Below are positions 29,149 through 37,115 of a DNA stretch of 64,000 nt, one piece after another. Under the pieces are notes generated by a model. The model had not been told where the DNA came from and searched no databases. It saw nothing but the letters and a program-made list of their open reading frames with translations. The translations under genes were made by a program, and so were the position numbers. The stretch covers positions 62,001 through 126,000 of the forward strand of contig NZ_JAJOZR010000010.1 in the NCBI RefSeq assembly GCF_021168455.1, read 5' to 3'. The stretch comes from Ferranicluibacter quercicola (GTDB taxonomy: Bacteria; Pseudomonadota; Alphaproteobacteria; Rhizobiales; Rhizobiaceae). How positions within the stretch are numbered: the stretch's first letter is position 1; each line of letters begins with the position of its first letter.

Positions 29149-29205
29149 CCTCCCGCGCCGCGCAGGAAGCACCACCGACGTCATCTCCGCGAAGAGGTTC
29201 CCAGC

Positions 29206-30228
29206 ATGCACCTGATCACGACCCTTGCCACCGGCCTTTTCCGTGCGCTCCTGCTGCTGCTCGCTCTGCTGGCCACGGTGTGGACGGCGCTGGCGCTGTG
29301 GTACCGCATTCCGGGCGACGGCCTGCTGCGCGGCGTCGCGGTGTTCCTCTGGGTCGTCTTCATCCTCGGCCTGATCCTGTTTGCCCGGCGCCATCCGCTT
29401 GCCGCCGCCGGCATCTTTCTCGTGGGACTCCTCGCCGTCGGTCTCTGGTGGCAGACGATCCGCCCGCGGCTCGATCGCGACTGGGCGCCCGATGTCGCCC
29501 GCACGGTCACGGGGACGATCGGCAACGGCGACGCCGGCGGCGGGCATGTCGTCACGCTGCGCAACGTGCGCAATTTCCGCTGGACGAGCGACCGCGACGC
29601 CGAGCCGCTGTGGGAAACCCGCAGCTACGATCTCGATACGATCACCGGCACGGATCTCGTTCTCTCGTATTGGGGCATGGACGCCATCGCCCATACGCTC
29701 GTCAGCTTCAGCTTTGCCGATGGCCAGCGCGTGACCTTCTCGGTCGAAATCCGCCGCGAAAAGACCGAGGAATTTTCCTCCATCGCCGGTTTCTTCAAGA
29801 GCTACGAACTCGCCTTCATCGCCGCCGACGAGAGCGATATCCTCTATCTCCGGACCAACATGCGCGGGGAGGATGCCTATCTCTACCCGCTGGCGCTGCC
29901 CCGGCAGGCGGCCGCCGCCCTTTTCCTCACCTATGTCAACGCCGCCAACGAACGCGCCGAGACGCCGCAATTCTACGATACGCTGACCAGCAACTGCACC
30001 ACCGTCATCTTCGATCTCGCCCGCCTGGTCTCCCCCGGCATCCCTATGGACTGGCGCATCCTGCTGTCGGGCTATCTGCCGAGCTACCTCCTCGAACAGG
30101 ATGCGACGGTGTGGAAACTGCCGGAAAAGGCCTTGCGCGCCAAAGCCGCCATCAGCGCCAAGGCGCGGGCCAACCCCACCAACGGCCCGGACTATTCCAC
30201 GATCATCCGCGCCGAGCCCGCGCCGTAA
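29206..30228 (+). CDS. DUF4105 membrane protein
   Basis: The 340-residue protein has two or three N-terminal membrane spans (about 8-26, 38-56 and 60-78), then a DUF4105/Lnb-N-type domain (about 90-320) with the conserved pair YWGMDAIAHTLVSFSF (His and Ser) and DTLTSNCTTVIFDL (Cys). The Cys-His pair resembles a papain/NlpC-like catalytic arrangement. It is a candidate cysteine protease or hydrolase of the envelope. Spacing and direction suggest cotranscription with the DUF900 lipoprotein gene. Confidence 0.8.
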   Translation: MHLITTLATGLFRALLLLLALLATVWTALALWYRIPGDGLLRGVAVFLWVVFILGLILFARRHPLAAAGIFLVGLLAVGLWWQTIRPRLDRDWAPDVARTVTGTIGNGDAGGGHVVTLRNVRNFRWTSDRDAEPLWETRSYDLDTITGTDLVLSYWGMDAIAHTLVSFSFADGQRVTFSVEIRREKTEEFSSIAGFFKSYELAFIAADESDILYLRTNMRGEDAYLYPLALPRQAAAALFLTYVNAANERAETPQFYDTLTSNCTTVIFDLARLVSPGIPMDWRILLSGYLPSYLLEQDATVWKLPEKALRAKAAISAKARANPTNGPDYSTIIRAEPAP

Positions 30229-30270
30229 GGGGTCAAGGCTGGTCGTGGGGGGCGCTTCGGACGGGCGGCT

Positions 30271-30525
30271 TCAGCGCCACCGCCGGTGCAGGACGACGGC
30301 GACCGCGAGGATCACCAGTGCCGTCGGCCAGAAATCCGTCATCTGGTCGAACGACCATTTCCACATCTCGTACCCTTCCAGATGCGGCGGCTGCATGTTC
30401 ACGCTGACCTCGAAATCCCGCTTCTCCCGCCCATGAAAATGCCCGATGGCAAACGCCAACCCCATGAGCACAGCCACCCGCCGCTCGAAGAAAACGCACA
30501 GCAAGACGGCCACGACAACGGCCAT
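30271..30525 (-). CDS. Small membrane protein, possibly with frameshifted N terminus
   Basis: From ATG 30525 the frame encodes 84 residues with two hydrophobic stretches (MAVVVAVLLCVFF and FWPTALVILAVAVVL) flanking a polar, His-containing loop (IGHFHGREKRDFEVSV). Directly upstream, a different frame encodes a matching start MDWTYIQENLA from ATG 30577, and skipping one base near 30544 would join it to IVEASVMAVV. So the true gene may start at 30577 with a frameshift (sequencing error or mutation). Alternatively translation starts at 30525. It abuts the AT-rich islet. Confidence 0.5.
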   Translation of the reverse strand: MAVVVAVLLCVFFERRVAVLMGLAFAIGHFHGREKRDFEVSVNMQPPHLEGYEMWKWSFDQMTDFWPTALVILAVAVVLHRRWR

Positions 30526-30657
30526 GACGCTGGCTTCGACGATGTGCGAGGTTTTCTTGGATATAGGTCCAGTCCATGGGGTTCGATGTGACGGTAAGTA
30601 GGCAGGAGACGGCAATCGCAGATCGTGATCGTAAATCTCTCACCAAGATGTCAGTGT

Positions 30658-31134
30658 CTAAGCAAATATCCCTAATCTGACTGTCATTGCTTGTACGGAA
30701 ACCTTGAAGTGCCTCGCCATCTCCTCGATTGTATGGTTTGTCATCAAAATCTGCACTTGTGACCACGGCATCAAAATATCTGCAGCCAAGCCGTTGGCCT
30801 CCGCTTCGATTTTACTAGAAAGACCGCTTCGATACATCGCATCATCGAAGATACCATCGCCAATTTGCGATTCATGAAGAACGTAGTGAGCGATCTCATG
30901 CGCGATTGTGAAGCGCTTACGCTCCTCCGAATGGGTCTTATTAACAAAAATAGCAAATCCACTGGGACCACCCTTGGCGAGATCCTTCTGAATTTTCCCG
31001 CTGACGTTGTCTGGCCAGTGCGTATTGTAGACCTTCAACCCGAGCACGTTAGCCAAGGCTATGACGTCGATTGGCGGATCTCTGAACGCGACGTAAGTGT
31101 TAATGAGTCTAAGTTTCTCGTGAAGTTCAGACAT
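30658..31134 (-). CDS. ImmA/IrrE-type metallopeptidase
   Basis: The 158-residue protein has the zinc-peptidase motif HEIAH (residues 79-83) and the downstream Glu in IEAEANGLAADILMP (E110/E112), the standard ImmA/IrrE arrangement. Such proteins cleave or inactivate phage or element repressors (ImmA on ImmR) or act in stress and defence switches. The start is ATG 31134, overlapping the preceding gene's stop by 8 nt; a GTG lies immediately before. The protein lacks a helix-turn-helix N-terminal domain. It forms a pair with the membrane protein at 31127-31609 in an AT-richer islet next to a tRNA gene; no integrase remains. Confidence 0.8.
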   Translation of the reverse strand: MSELHEKLRLINTYVAFRDPPIDVIALANVLGLKVYNTHWPDNVSGKIQKDLAKGGPSGFAIFVNKTHSEERKRFTIAHEIAHYVLHESQIGDGIFDDAMYRSGLSSKIEAEANGLAADILMPWSQVQILMTNHTIEEMARHFKVSVQAMTVRLGIFA

Positions 31135-31609
31135 CACCAGGCCTCATTTCCTCTGCATTCTCGATCGCAGACTCTTCGTCTGCCTTACTGACGGAAACTG
31201 CTGCTTCGTCTACAGTCGGGCCATCTCGCGCTTTCAAGACTTCGCCAAATAGTCGAGCCGCATTCTGCTCCATGTAGACACGAGCCGCGGTTTCTGCGCT
31301 TGTCACAGCAACTCGGGTTGCCTCGATTTTAGCAACTCCTTCTGATGCTGCAACGGCGGCACCACGTATTGTCCAAAAACCGCCCAATGCAGCGACACCT
31401 ATGAAAAGCCCCCAGCAAGAAAGCATCATCGATATCATATCAAATCTCCCAATTTGAGAGGCAATATGTAAAACGTCATGACTGGCTTGGGCCGCCACGA
31501 CGTCGTACAAATCGCGATCGACAAAACTATACCGTGAGAGGACAATGCCGAGTAATACTATTTGTATGATTTGGACGAAACAAAATAAAACGATTAGAAA
31601 TTTCTTCAT
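31127..31609 (-). CDS. Two-span membrane protein paired with the ImmA-like peptidase
   Basis: The 160-residue protein has two transmembrane helices (about residues 3-25, KFLIVLFCFVQIIQIVLLGI, and about 54-76, MISMMLSCWGLFIGVAAL). A C-terminal cytoplasmic helical and acidic tail (about 85-160, ATRVAVTSAETAARVYMEQ) follows. I know no family. ATG 31609 (MKKFL) has GGGGGCGAT just upstream and is chosen over an ATG farther out (31642). The gene overlaps the peptidase gene, so the two are translationally coupled. Codon use and GC are lower than in the flanking genes. Confidence 0.6.
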   Translation of the reverse strand: MKKFLIVLFCFVQIIQIVLLGIVLSRYSFVDRDLYDVVAAQASHDVLHIASQIGRFDMISMMLSCWGLFIGVAALGGFWTIRGAAVAASEGVAKIEATRVAVTSAETAARVYMEQNAARLFGEVLKARDGPTVDEAAVSVSKADEESAIENAEEMRPGDV

Positions 31610-31873
31610 ATCGCCCCCAAAATTTAGTTGCCTTCTCATCACCCGCCAATTTTTATAGATATAAAGAATTTAATCGAGATAGGAACTCTGATTAACTTCG
31701 ATAGCCAGCTTTATTGTGATTATGCCAGCGAAATCAAAGTCCTGCGATCTTCGCGCCCAAATGCCCACATCGCTCTACAACCAGGATGAAGCGAACAGAA
31801 TTCTTTGTACAGAGCTGCGAAAACGAGAGGCTGCCATCATATAAAGTATGACGCAATTAGCCCGACAGATTTT
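31610..31873 (+). other. AT-rich stretch between the islet genes and tRNA, with a 40-codon reading frame
   Basis: An AT-richer segment contains a plus-strand ORF at 31722-31844 (40 codons, MPAKSKSCDLRAQMPTSLYN start, ending AAII) with no recognisable family and no obvious Shine-Dalgarno site. It may be a remnant of the integrated element. I found no duplicate of the tRNA 3' end at the far side of the islet. Nothing else is recognised. Confidence 0.35.
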
Positions 31874-31950
31874 TGGTAGCGGGAGAGGGACTCGAACCCC
31901 CGACACGCGGATTATGATTCCGCTGCTCTAACCACCTGAGCTACCCCGCC
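31874..31950 (-). tRNA. tRNA-Met (anticodon CAT)
   Basis: Reading on the minus strand, the gene starts GGCGGGGTAGCTCAG. The anticodon stem GCGGA/TCCGC encloses loop ATCATAA with anticodon CAT (plus-strand ATG at 31914-31916), the T arm contains GTTCGAG, and the end CCCGCTACCA includes an encoded CCA. The acceptor stem pairs over 7 bp with two wobbles. A CAT anticodon could also be tRNA-Ile2, which TilS modifies; the sequence looks more like elongator tRNA-Met. The 3' end faces the AT-rich islet, a typical integration side. Confidence 0.9.
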
Positions 31951-32095
31951 GCCGGATGCGACCTTTGGTCGGTCGCTTGCGGTGGGCGGCTTATAAGATG
32001 TGGGTCAGGGGGGTGTCAAGCGATGGTGGAAAAAAAGCGGGGGGATGTGCGGGGTGGGGTCCGGCGCTGTGGACAGGGGCTGGCCACCGCCGGGT

Positions 32096-33292
32096 TCAGG
32101 CGGCGGCGGGGGTTTCGAGGAGGTGGCGCAGGGCCTGTTCGGCGGCCGGTTCGCGCTCCGAGCGCAGGATGAAGCCGCCGCCGTAGACGCGGGCGTTTTC
32201 GCCGGGGCCGGAATAGAGCGCGCAGGCCTGCCCGGGCGCGATGCCGGCTTCGCCTTCCATGAGCTCCACGGTGATGCCCGACGCATCGACCTTCAGCAGG
32301 GCCGGGGCGGGAACGCGGGTGGAGCGGACCTTGGCATAGCAGGCAAGGCCCTCGGCTGGCAGGTCCTCGAGCGGTATGTCGCCCAGCCAGTTCATGTCGC
32401 GCAGGGCGACGCGGCGGGTCTCCAGCGCCTCGCGCGGGCCGACGATGACGCGGCAGGAGCGGGCGTCGAGGTGGACGACATAGAGCGGCTCGCCGGTGGC
32501 GACGCCGATGCCGCGGCGCTGGCCGATCGTGTAGTGGAGAATGCCCTCGTGGCGGCCGAGAACGCGGCCGTCGAGATGCACGATATCGCCGGCCAGCGCC
32601 GCATTCGGCTTCAGCTTGGAGACGATGTCGCTATACTTGCCCTGCGGCACGAAACAGATGTCCTGGCTGTCGGCCTTCTTGGCGACGACGAGGCCCATGT
32701 CCTCGGCCAGCGCCCGGGTTTCCGCCTTGGTCAGATGGCCGAGCGGGAAGCGCAGGTAATCGATCTGCTCCTGCGTGGTGGCAAACAGGAAGTAGCTCTG
32801 GTCGCGGTCGGCATCCGTCGGGCGATAGAGCGCGCGGCGGCCGGGAAAGCCCGGCTGCGGATGCGCGCGCGAGCGGATGTAGTGGCCGGTCGCCAGCGCA
32901 TCGGCGCCGAGGTCGCGGGCCGTCGCCAGGAGGTCGGCGAACTTGACGGTCTGGTTGCAGGCGACGCAGGGGATCGGCGTTTCCCCGGCGATATAGCTTT
33001 CGGCAAAGGGATTGATGACGGTCTCGCGAAAGCGCTGCTCGTAATCGAGCACATAGTGCGGAATGCCGAGCACCTCGCAGACGCGGCGGGCGTCGTCGAT
33101 ATCCTGTCCGGCGCAGCAGGAGCCGGCGCGGTGCACGGCGGCGCCGTGGTCGTAGAGCTGCAGCGTGATGCCGAAGACGTCGTAGCCCTCCCGCTTCAGG
33201 ATGCCCGCGACGACGGAACTGTCGACGCCGCCGGACATTGCGACGACGACGCGGGTATCTTCAGGCTTGCGGTCGAAATCGAGGCTGTTCAC
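32096..33292 (-). CDS. mnmA: tRNA 2-thiouridylase MnmA
   Basis: MnmA (398 residues) adds sulfur to U34 of Lys, Glu and Gln tRNAs. The PP-loop SGGVDS is at residues 20-25. The catalytic cysteines are in TPIPCVACN and SQDICFVPQG, and HYTIGQRRGIGV and GPGENARVYGGGFIL are conserved family segments. The start is GTG 33292 (NSLDFDRKPEDT), matching rhizobial MnmA starts; an in-frame TTG at 33358 would add 22 residues. Neighbours are the tRNA-Met gene downstream and a LuxR-type regulator upstream, both on the same strand. Confidence 0.94.
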   Translation of the reverse strand: MNSLDFDRKPEDTRVVVAMSGGVDSSVVAGILKREGYDVFGITLQLYDHGAAVHRAGSCCAGQDIDDARRVCEVLGIPHYVLDYEQRFRETVINPFAESYIAGETPIPCVACNQTVKFADLLATARDLGADALATGHYIRSRAHPQPGFPGRRALYRPTDADRDQSYFLFATTQEQIDYLRFPLGHLTKAETRALAEDMGLVVAKKADSQDICFVPQGKYSDIVSKLKPNAALAGDIVHLDGRVLGRHEGILHYTIGQRRGIGVATGEPLYVVHLDARSCRVIVGPREALETRRVALRDMNWLGDIPLEDLPAEGLACYAKVRSTRVPAPALLKVDASGITVELMEGEAGIAPGQACALYSGPGENARVYGGGFILRSEREPAAEQALRHLLETPAAA

Positions 33293-33411
33293 GAGACTTG
33301 GTCCGATTCTGTCGGATGACCGGTGCGGCGTTCGCGCCTGCACCTTGCTTGACGCCAATATAAAAGGTCGCGGCCGGGTCTACAAGCACCGCGGCGACAG
33401 GGCGCAAACCG

Positions 33412-34143
33412 TCAGATGATCTTCAGCCGCATGGCGCGGGCGATCGCCTGCATGCGGTTGACGGCGTCGAGCTTGCGGGCGGCGGTCTTGAAATAGCTGC
33501 TGACGGTATAGGCGGAAATGCCGAGAATGATGGCGATCTCGTCGCTGCTCTTGCCGGCGGCGGCCCAGCGCAGACATTCGATCTCGCGCGCCGACAGCTT
33601 TTCGCGGGTGGAGACGCCGGCGTCCATGGCGCGCTCCAGCCGCTCGAACAGCTGCAGCAGGATATAATAGAGTTCCGCCGCCTCGATGCCCTCCGGCGCG
33701 TCGCGGCTGCCCGACAGCGTGACGATGAACGGATCGGCATAGGTCGTGTGCAGCAGCACCGCGAGGGTGGAGGCCATGGAGGGCGCAATCTCCACCGCGG
33801 TCACGGGCTTGCCGCGCAGGCCCAGAAGGGTGGCCGTTTCGTTGAAGACGGGCAGTTTGGTGTGGCGCAGCTCTTCCACCAGCCGGCTCAGCCGGAAGAT
33901 GTCGAGCGCATCGTATCCCCGCACCAGCTCGGCCGGCCAGCTGCTGACGACGAGGCGTTCGGAAAAATTCTGCTGGTCGCCGGCGGGCACGCGCACGATC
34001 ATGAAATGGCCGAAGCAGAACTCGGCGGCGCATTGCCGCATAAGGCGCAGAACTTCGTATTCCGTCTGGACGGAGGACGGGTCCGGGGTCGGAAAGAGCA
34101 GGCTCGATTTCCTGGTGCTCACCGTTTCGTCGACGTCAGACAT
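33412..34143 (-). CDS. LuxR-family transcriptional regulator
   Basis: The 243-residue protein has a ligand/autoinducer-binding-like domain (about 20-165) and a C-terminal LuxR helix-turn-helix (about 175-235, KLSAREIECLRWAAAGKSSDEIA and ISAYTVSSYFKTAARKL). Key autoinducer-binding residues are not clearly conserved, and no luxI-type synthase is nearby, so it may be an orphan regulator. The start MSDVDETVSTRK at 34143 is chosen; an in-frame ATG at 34320 would add an unlikely leader. Confidence 0.78.
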   Translation of the reverse strand: MSDVDETVSTRKSSLLFPTPDPSSVQTEYEVLRLMRQCAAEFCFGHFMIVRVPAGDQQNFSERLVVSSWPAELVRGYDALDIFRLSRLVEELRHTKLPVFNETATLLGLRGKPVTAVEIAPSMASTLAVLLHTTYADPFIVTLSGSRDAPEGIEAAELYYILLQLFERLERAMDAGVSTREKLSAREIECLRWAAAGKSSDEIAIILGISAYTVSSYFKTAARKLDAVNRMQAIARAMRLKII

Positions 34144-34783
34144 TGCGTCTTCACCACTGCCGGCTTGGCCGGCTCCTTGTTTCGTGCGCGTCCTTCCGCC
34201 TGCAAAAGCAACGGTTCCACGGCGCGTCTGGCATCTCGACCTCTCGGGATCGAGCATGCCGGGCGGCATCGGGTATTGCACTCTAGCGGAAAAACAATGT
34301 GATGGCACCCAGGGATGCACATGCGTGAAATCTCATGGACCATGACGGCCCGCGAGCGGATATCCTGCGGTTTTCTCGACGTTATCGCCCCTCGCGGCAC
34401 CGTCGTCGGGGCATGAGAGAGCCCTGCGACGACGAAAAAAGGGGGTAACGCCGGCTGCGGACAGGCCGCATGCTTCCGCATCGCGGCGATCTCTACGAAA
34501 ATCCGTCCGCCTTTCCTACCCGCTGCTTTCGCATGGCAGCTATGCGGCGGCGAGCCCGTGGGAATGCCGGTTTTCCACGGCTTTGCGGTGTGCGCAGGCG
34601 GGATGCCATCGGGACGCGAGGTGCCAGCTTGGGGGCGCAAAGCGCCCGTCTTTTCACATCGCAGGAGCCCTTTGCGGCAAGTCATTCGAATGATGGATAA
34701 ATTGTGTCGTCGAGCTTAGGCAAATCTTAAATGTGGCAAGCTAGGCTCAGCGAATATGGTCTTGAGTATGTGTAGAGAGTCCA
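34144..34783. other. Divergent intergenic region between the LuxR gene and sciP
   Basis: These 640 bases contain no gene I can support. They should hold the promoters of the minus-strand LuxR gene and of sciP. One CcrM-type GANTC site (GAGTC, 34777-34781) lies immediately before the sciP start. No full CtrA box (TTAA-N7-TTAA) is seen. Short reading frames here are low in coding signal. Confidence 0.45.
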
Positions 34784-35059
34784 ATGACCGAAATGGTACG
34801 ACCCCGCGTGAAGTATGTCATCGGCCCGGATGGCAGCCCACTGACGATCGCCGATCTTCCCCCGGCGAACACGCGGCGCTGGGTAATAAGACGGAAGGCA
34901 GAAGTGGTGGCGGCCGTTCGCGGTGGCCTGCTGAGCCTTGAAGAGGCCTGCGAGCGGTACACGCTGACGGTCGAGGAGTTCCTGTCCTGGCAGGCGTCGA
35001 TCAACGATCACGGTCTTGCCGGGCTGCGCACGACGCGCATCCAGCAATATCGCCACTGA
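34784..35059 (+). CDS. sciP: SciP-type CtrA inhibitor (DUF1153)
   Basis: The 91-residue protein is DUF1153: YVIGPDGSPLTIADLPPANT, RRWVIRRKAEVVAAVRGGLL and a helix-turn-helix-like SLEEACERYTLTVEEFLSW. In Caulobacter SciP binds DNA and blocks CtrA-dependent transcription late in the cycle. The start MTEMVRPRVKY fits rhizobial homologues. A GANTC methylation site lies at 34777-34781. The gene is close to fliJ-like and ctrA, with a strong hairpin terminator behind it. Confidence 0.9.
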   Translation: MTEMVRPRVKYVIGPDGSPLTIADLPPANTRRWVIRRKAEVVAAVRGGLLSLEEACERYTLTVEEFLSWQASINDHGLAGLRTTRIQQYRH

Positions 35060-35086
35060 GAGCATCAGGGCGTCATCTATCGGCCC

Positions 35087-35116
35087 GAGCGGTCGCGACC
35101 TTCGTCGCGGCCGCTC
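35087..35116 (+). terminator. Hairpin terminator after sciP
   Basis: A 13-bp stem with one mismatch, GAGCGGTCGCGAC (35087-35099)/GTCGCGGCCGCTC (35104-35116), loop CTTC, followed by GTTTGCGTTT (weak T tract). The rest of the 350-nt gap to the fliJ-like gene holds another long hairpin (stem ends AACGACG at 35320-35326 and CGTCGTT at 35354-35360) that could end the minus-strand transcript. No gene is seen in it. Confidence 0.7.
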
Positions 35117-35409
35117 GTTTGCGTTTGGGGTTCCGGTTGCGGGCGCATGTCATCGCCGGTGAGGGGCAGGGCTTGGCGATCACCGCGCGGAGAAAGCCTC
35201 GCCATCTCCGGCTGCGGGACGGTTTCGCGCAAGCTCCTTGGCTTACCGTTCGTCCCATGTGTCGGTCGGTCGCGCAGAAGGACGCGCGATCGCCGGCGTA
35301 ACATGGGAACGGAAAGCACAACGACGACGGCCGCGCTTCGGAGCGAGGCGCGGCGTCGTTGGTCAAGGTCGGGCTGCCGGTCAGGTTCGACGGCCGGCAG
35401 AGGGAAGGA

Positions 35410-35760
35410 TCAGGCGCGCAGGCGCACGAGACCGTCGCGTTCTTCGAGTGCGGAGGCCTTGGCGAATTCGGCCTGGACTTCTTCCAGGGCGAGTTCGGCC
35501 GCGTCCTGCTGGACTTTCAGTTCCCGGACCGACACCTGCAGATTGTCGGCCCGCTGGCGGGCCGCCTTTGCAAAGGTCGGATAGGCAAAATGGGACGGAT
35601 CCGAAATGCCAGACTTTTTTTCCTCGAATGCGATCTGATGCTCCAAATCCTTGGTCATCCTTTCGAATTCGGCCATCATCATCTGAAGCTGCTTCAGTTG
35701 ACGCTGTTTGTCCTTCACCTGAAATTCCTTCAGGCGGACAAGGCTCTCACGTGACTTCAT
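35410..35760 (-). CDS. fliJ: FliJ-like flagellar export chaperone
   Basis: The 116-residue protein is almost entirely helical coiled coil (MKSRESLVRLKEFQVKDKQR to EVQAEFAKASALEERDGL), of FliJ length. In rhizobia a FliJ-family gene lies beside ctrA, so the name is inferred from layout and position. FliJ escorts flagellar export substrates and interacts with the FliI ATPase. The start is ATG 35760; a TTG six bases earlier is less likely. It is divergent from ctrA across 446 nt. Confidence 0.65.
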   Translation of the reverse strand: MKSRESLVRLKEFQVKDKQRQLKQLQMMMAEFERMTKDLEHQIAFEEKKSGISDPSHFAYPTFAKAARQRADNLQVSVRELKVQQDAAELALEEVQAEFAKASALEERDGLVRLRA

Positions 35761-36206
35761 ACGCAATACTCCCGCGGTGCGAGACCCGGCATCTCACTTG
35801 CAACCCTTACCGAAGGCTCATGCCTGCGGCTCCGCGAAAAAACCCCAGCGATCTTAACAAATGCCTACCGCTGGTAACGTTTCGTTTACGGGCATAGTTA
35901 ATCCTAGGGACGATCATTTAAGGCCCGGTAAATGGCCAAGGCGAAATGTGACGCATTGGTGTTTTGGCGAGTCTCTGGAATCCGATAAGGCGGTTCGCTC
36001 ACTTTCAGGGTGAGAAAGCCGTTTTATCAAAAACGAACAAAATCAAGGGGCTGAGAAATATATTTAACAAATGCTGTGCACCTTGCCAGAGGGAATCAGA
36101 ATTTGTTAACCATTTGGTGGCAAGCTCCAAATCAGGCAACGACTGGATCCGTTTAGCGTCAGGCAGCCTTGCACTACCTTTCGGCGGCGGAAAAGGGGAC
36201 AAAAAC
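35761..36206. promoter_or_regulatory. ctrA promoter region with GANTC and TTAACCAT motifs
   Basis: CcrM methylation sites (GANTC) occur at 35969-35973 (GAGTC), 35978-35982 (GAATC) and 36093-36097 (GAATC). A conserved CtrA half-site TTAACCAT lies at 36106-36113 and TTAACAA-type half-sites at about 35855 and 36064. No full TTAA-N7-TTAA is present. Clustered GANTC sites plus CtrA motifs are the known layout for methylation-timed autoregulation of ctrA in Alphaproteobacteria. No gene is seen in these 446 bases. Confidence 0.65.
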
Positions 36207-36905
36207 ATGCGGGTTCTGCTTATCGAGGACGACAGCGCGACAGCGCAGAGCATCGAGTTGATGCTCAAGTCCGAGAGTTTTAATGTGTACACCACCGATC
36301 TCGGTGAAGAGGGCGTCGATCTCGGCAAACTCTACGACTACGACATCATCCTGCTCGACCTCAACCTGCCCGACATGTCGGGTTACGAGGTGCTCCGGAC
36401 CCTTCGCCTGTCCAAGGTGAAGACCCCGATCCTCATCCTCTCCGGCATGGCCGGCATCGAGGACAAGGTTCGCGGCCTCGGCTTCGGAGCGGACGACTAC
36501 ATGACCAAGCCGTTCCACAAGGACGAGCTCGTGGCGCGCATCCATGCGATCGTTCGCCGCTCCAAGGGTCATGCCCAGTCGGTCATCTCGACCGGCGAGC
36601 TGATCGTCAACCTGGATGCAAAGACCGTCGAAGTCGGCGGGCAGCGTGTTCATCTGACGGGCAAGGAATACCAGATGCTGGAGCTGCTTTCGCTCCGCAA
36701 GGGTACGACGCTCACCAAGGAAATGTTCCTGAACCACCTTTACGGCGGCATGGACGAGCCGGAACTGAAGATCATCGACGTCTTCATCTGCAAGTTGCGC
36801 AAGAAGCTGGCAAACGCTGCCGGCGGCGCGAACTACATCGAGACCGTCTGGGGCCGCGGCTACGTGCTGCGCGAACCGGAAGGCGATCTCGCCGAGAGTG
36901 CCTGA
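36207..36905 (+). CDS. ctrA: Cell-cycle master regulator CtrA
   Basis: CtrA (232 residues) is an OmpR-type response regulator. The receiver has Asp51 (DIILLDLNLPDMSGY) and Lys in MTKPFHKDEL. The winged-helix DNA-binding domain (about 130-225) contains LTGKEYQMLELLSLRKG and ETVWGRGYVL, nearly invariant in CtrA. It controls division, polarity and flagellar genes. ATG 36207 follows an AGGGG site (36194-36198). Its partners chpT and sciP flank it, and CtrA boxes occur at 15.1, 16.6 and (imperfect) 38.5 kb in this window. Confidence 0.97.
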   Translation: MRVLLIEDDSATAQSIELMLKSESFNVYTTDLGEEGVDLGKLYDYDIILLDLNLPDMSGYEVLRTLRLSKVKTPILILSGMAGIEDKVRGLGFGADDYMTKPFHKDELVARIHAIVRRSKGHAQSVISTGELIVNLDAKTVEVGGQRVHLTGKEYQMLELLSLRKGTTLTKEMFLNHLYGGMDEPELKIIDVFICKLRKKLANAAGGANYIETVWGRGYVLREPEGDLAESA

Positions 36906-36979
36906 TATCTAGGATGTTTTGAGAGCCGACGGCGATCATGCATCCCGCAGTGCAGGATCGCCGTTACCGGCGCCGACCG

Positions 36980-37003
36980 ACCCGCCCTTCGTGGCGGGTT
37001 TTT
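36980..37003 (+). terminator. Rho-independent terminator of ctrA
   Basis: Stem ACCCGCC (36980-36986)/GGCGGGT (36993-36999) with T run to 37003. A second upstream hairpin, ACGGCGATC (36929-36937)/GATCGCCGT (36956-36964), may add to it. Confidence 0.85.
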
Positions 37004-37052
37004 CGTTTTCGGCAGTTTCAAGATTGTGCGCGCGCCGCACGTGGCGGAGACG

Positions 37053-37076
37053 AAAAAGGCCGCCTTGCGGGCGGCC
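37053..37076 (-). terminator. Minus-strand terminator of the response regulator gene
   Basis: On the minus strand, stem GGCCGCC (37070-37076) pairs with GGCGGCC (37058-37064), followed by five T (plus-strand A at 37053-37057). It ends the chpT/response-regulator transcript. Confidence 0.85.
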
Positions 37077-37115
37077 GATGTCGAAGAGGGGAGGGGCTGG
37101 AGACCGAACGGCGTC

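Noticed and set aside
28087..29970. Minus-strand frame opposite the DUF900 and DUF4105 genes (627 codons)
   Set aside because: Same reason: mirror of two well-supported genes.
30576..30590. GGGGTTCGA matching the tRNA T-loop near the left end of the islet as an att site
   Set aside because: The match is only 9 nt, is on the opposite strand relative to the tRNA (inverted), and is a common motif; it is not a direct repeat.
34144..34783. Short reading frames between the LuxR gene and sciP
   Set aside because: They have no start-site support and no recognisable family and overlap each other on both strands.
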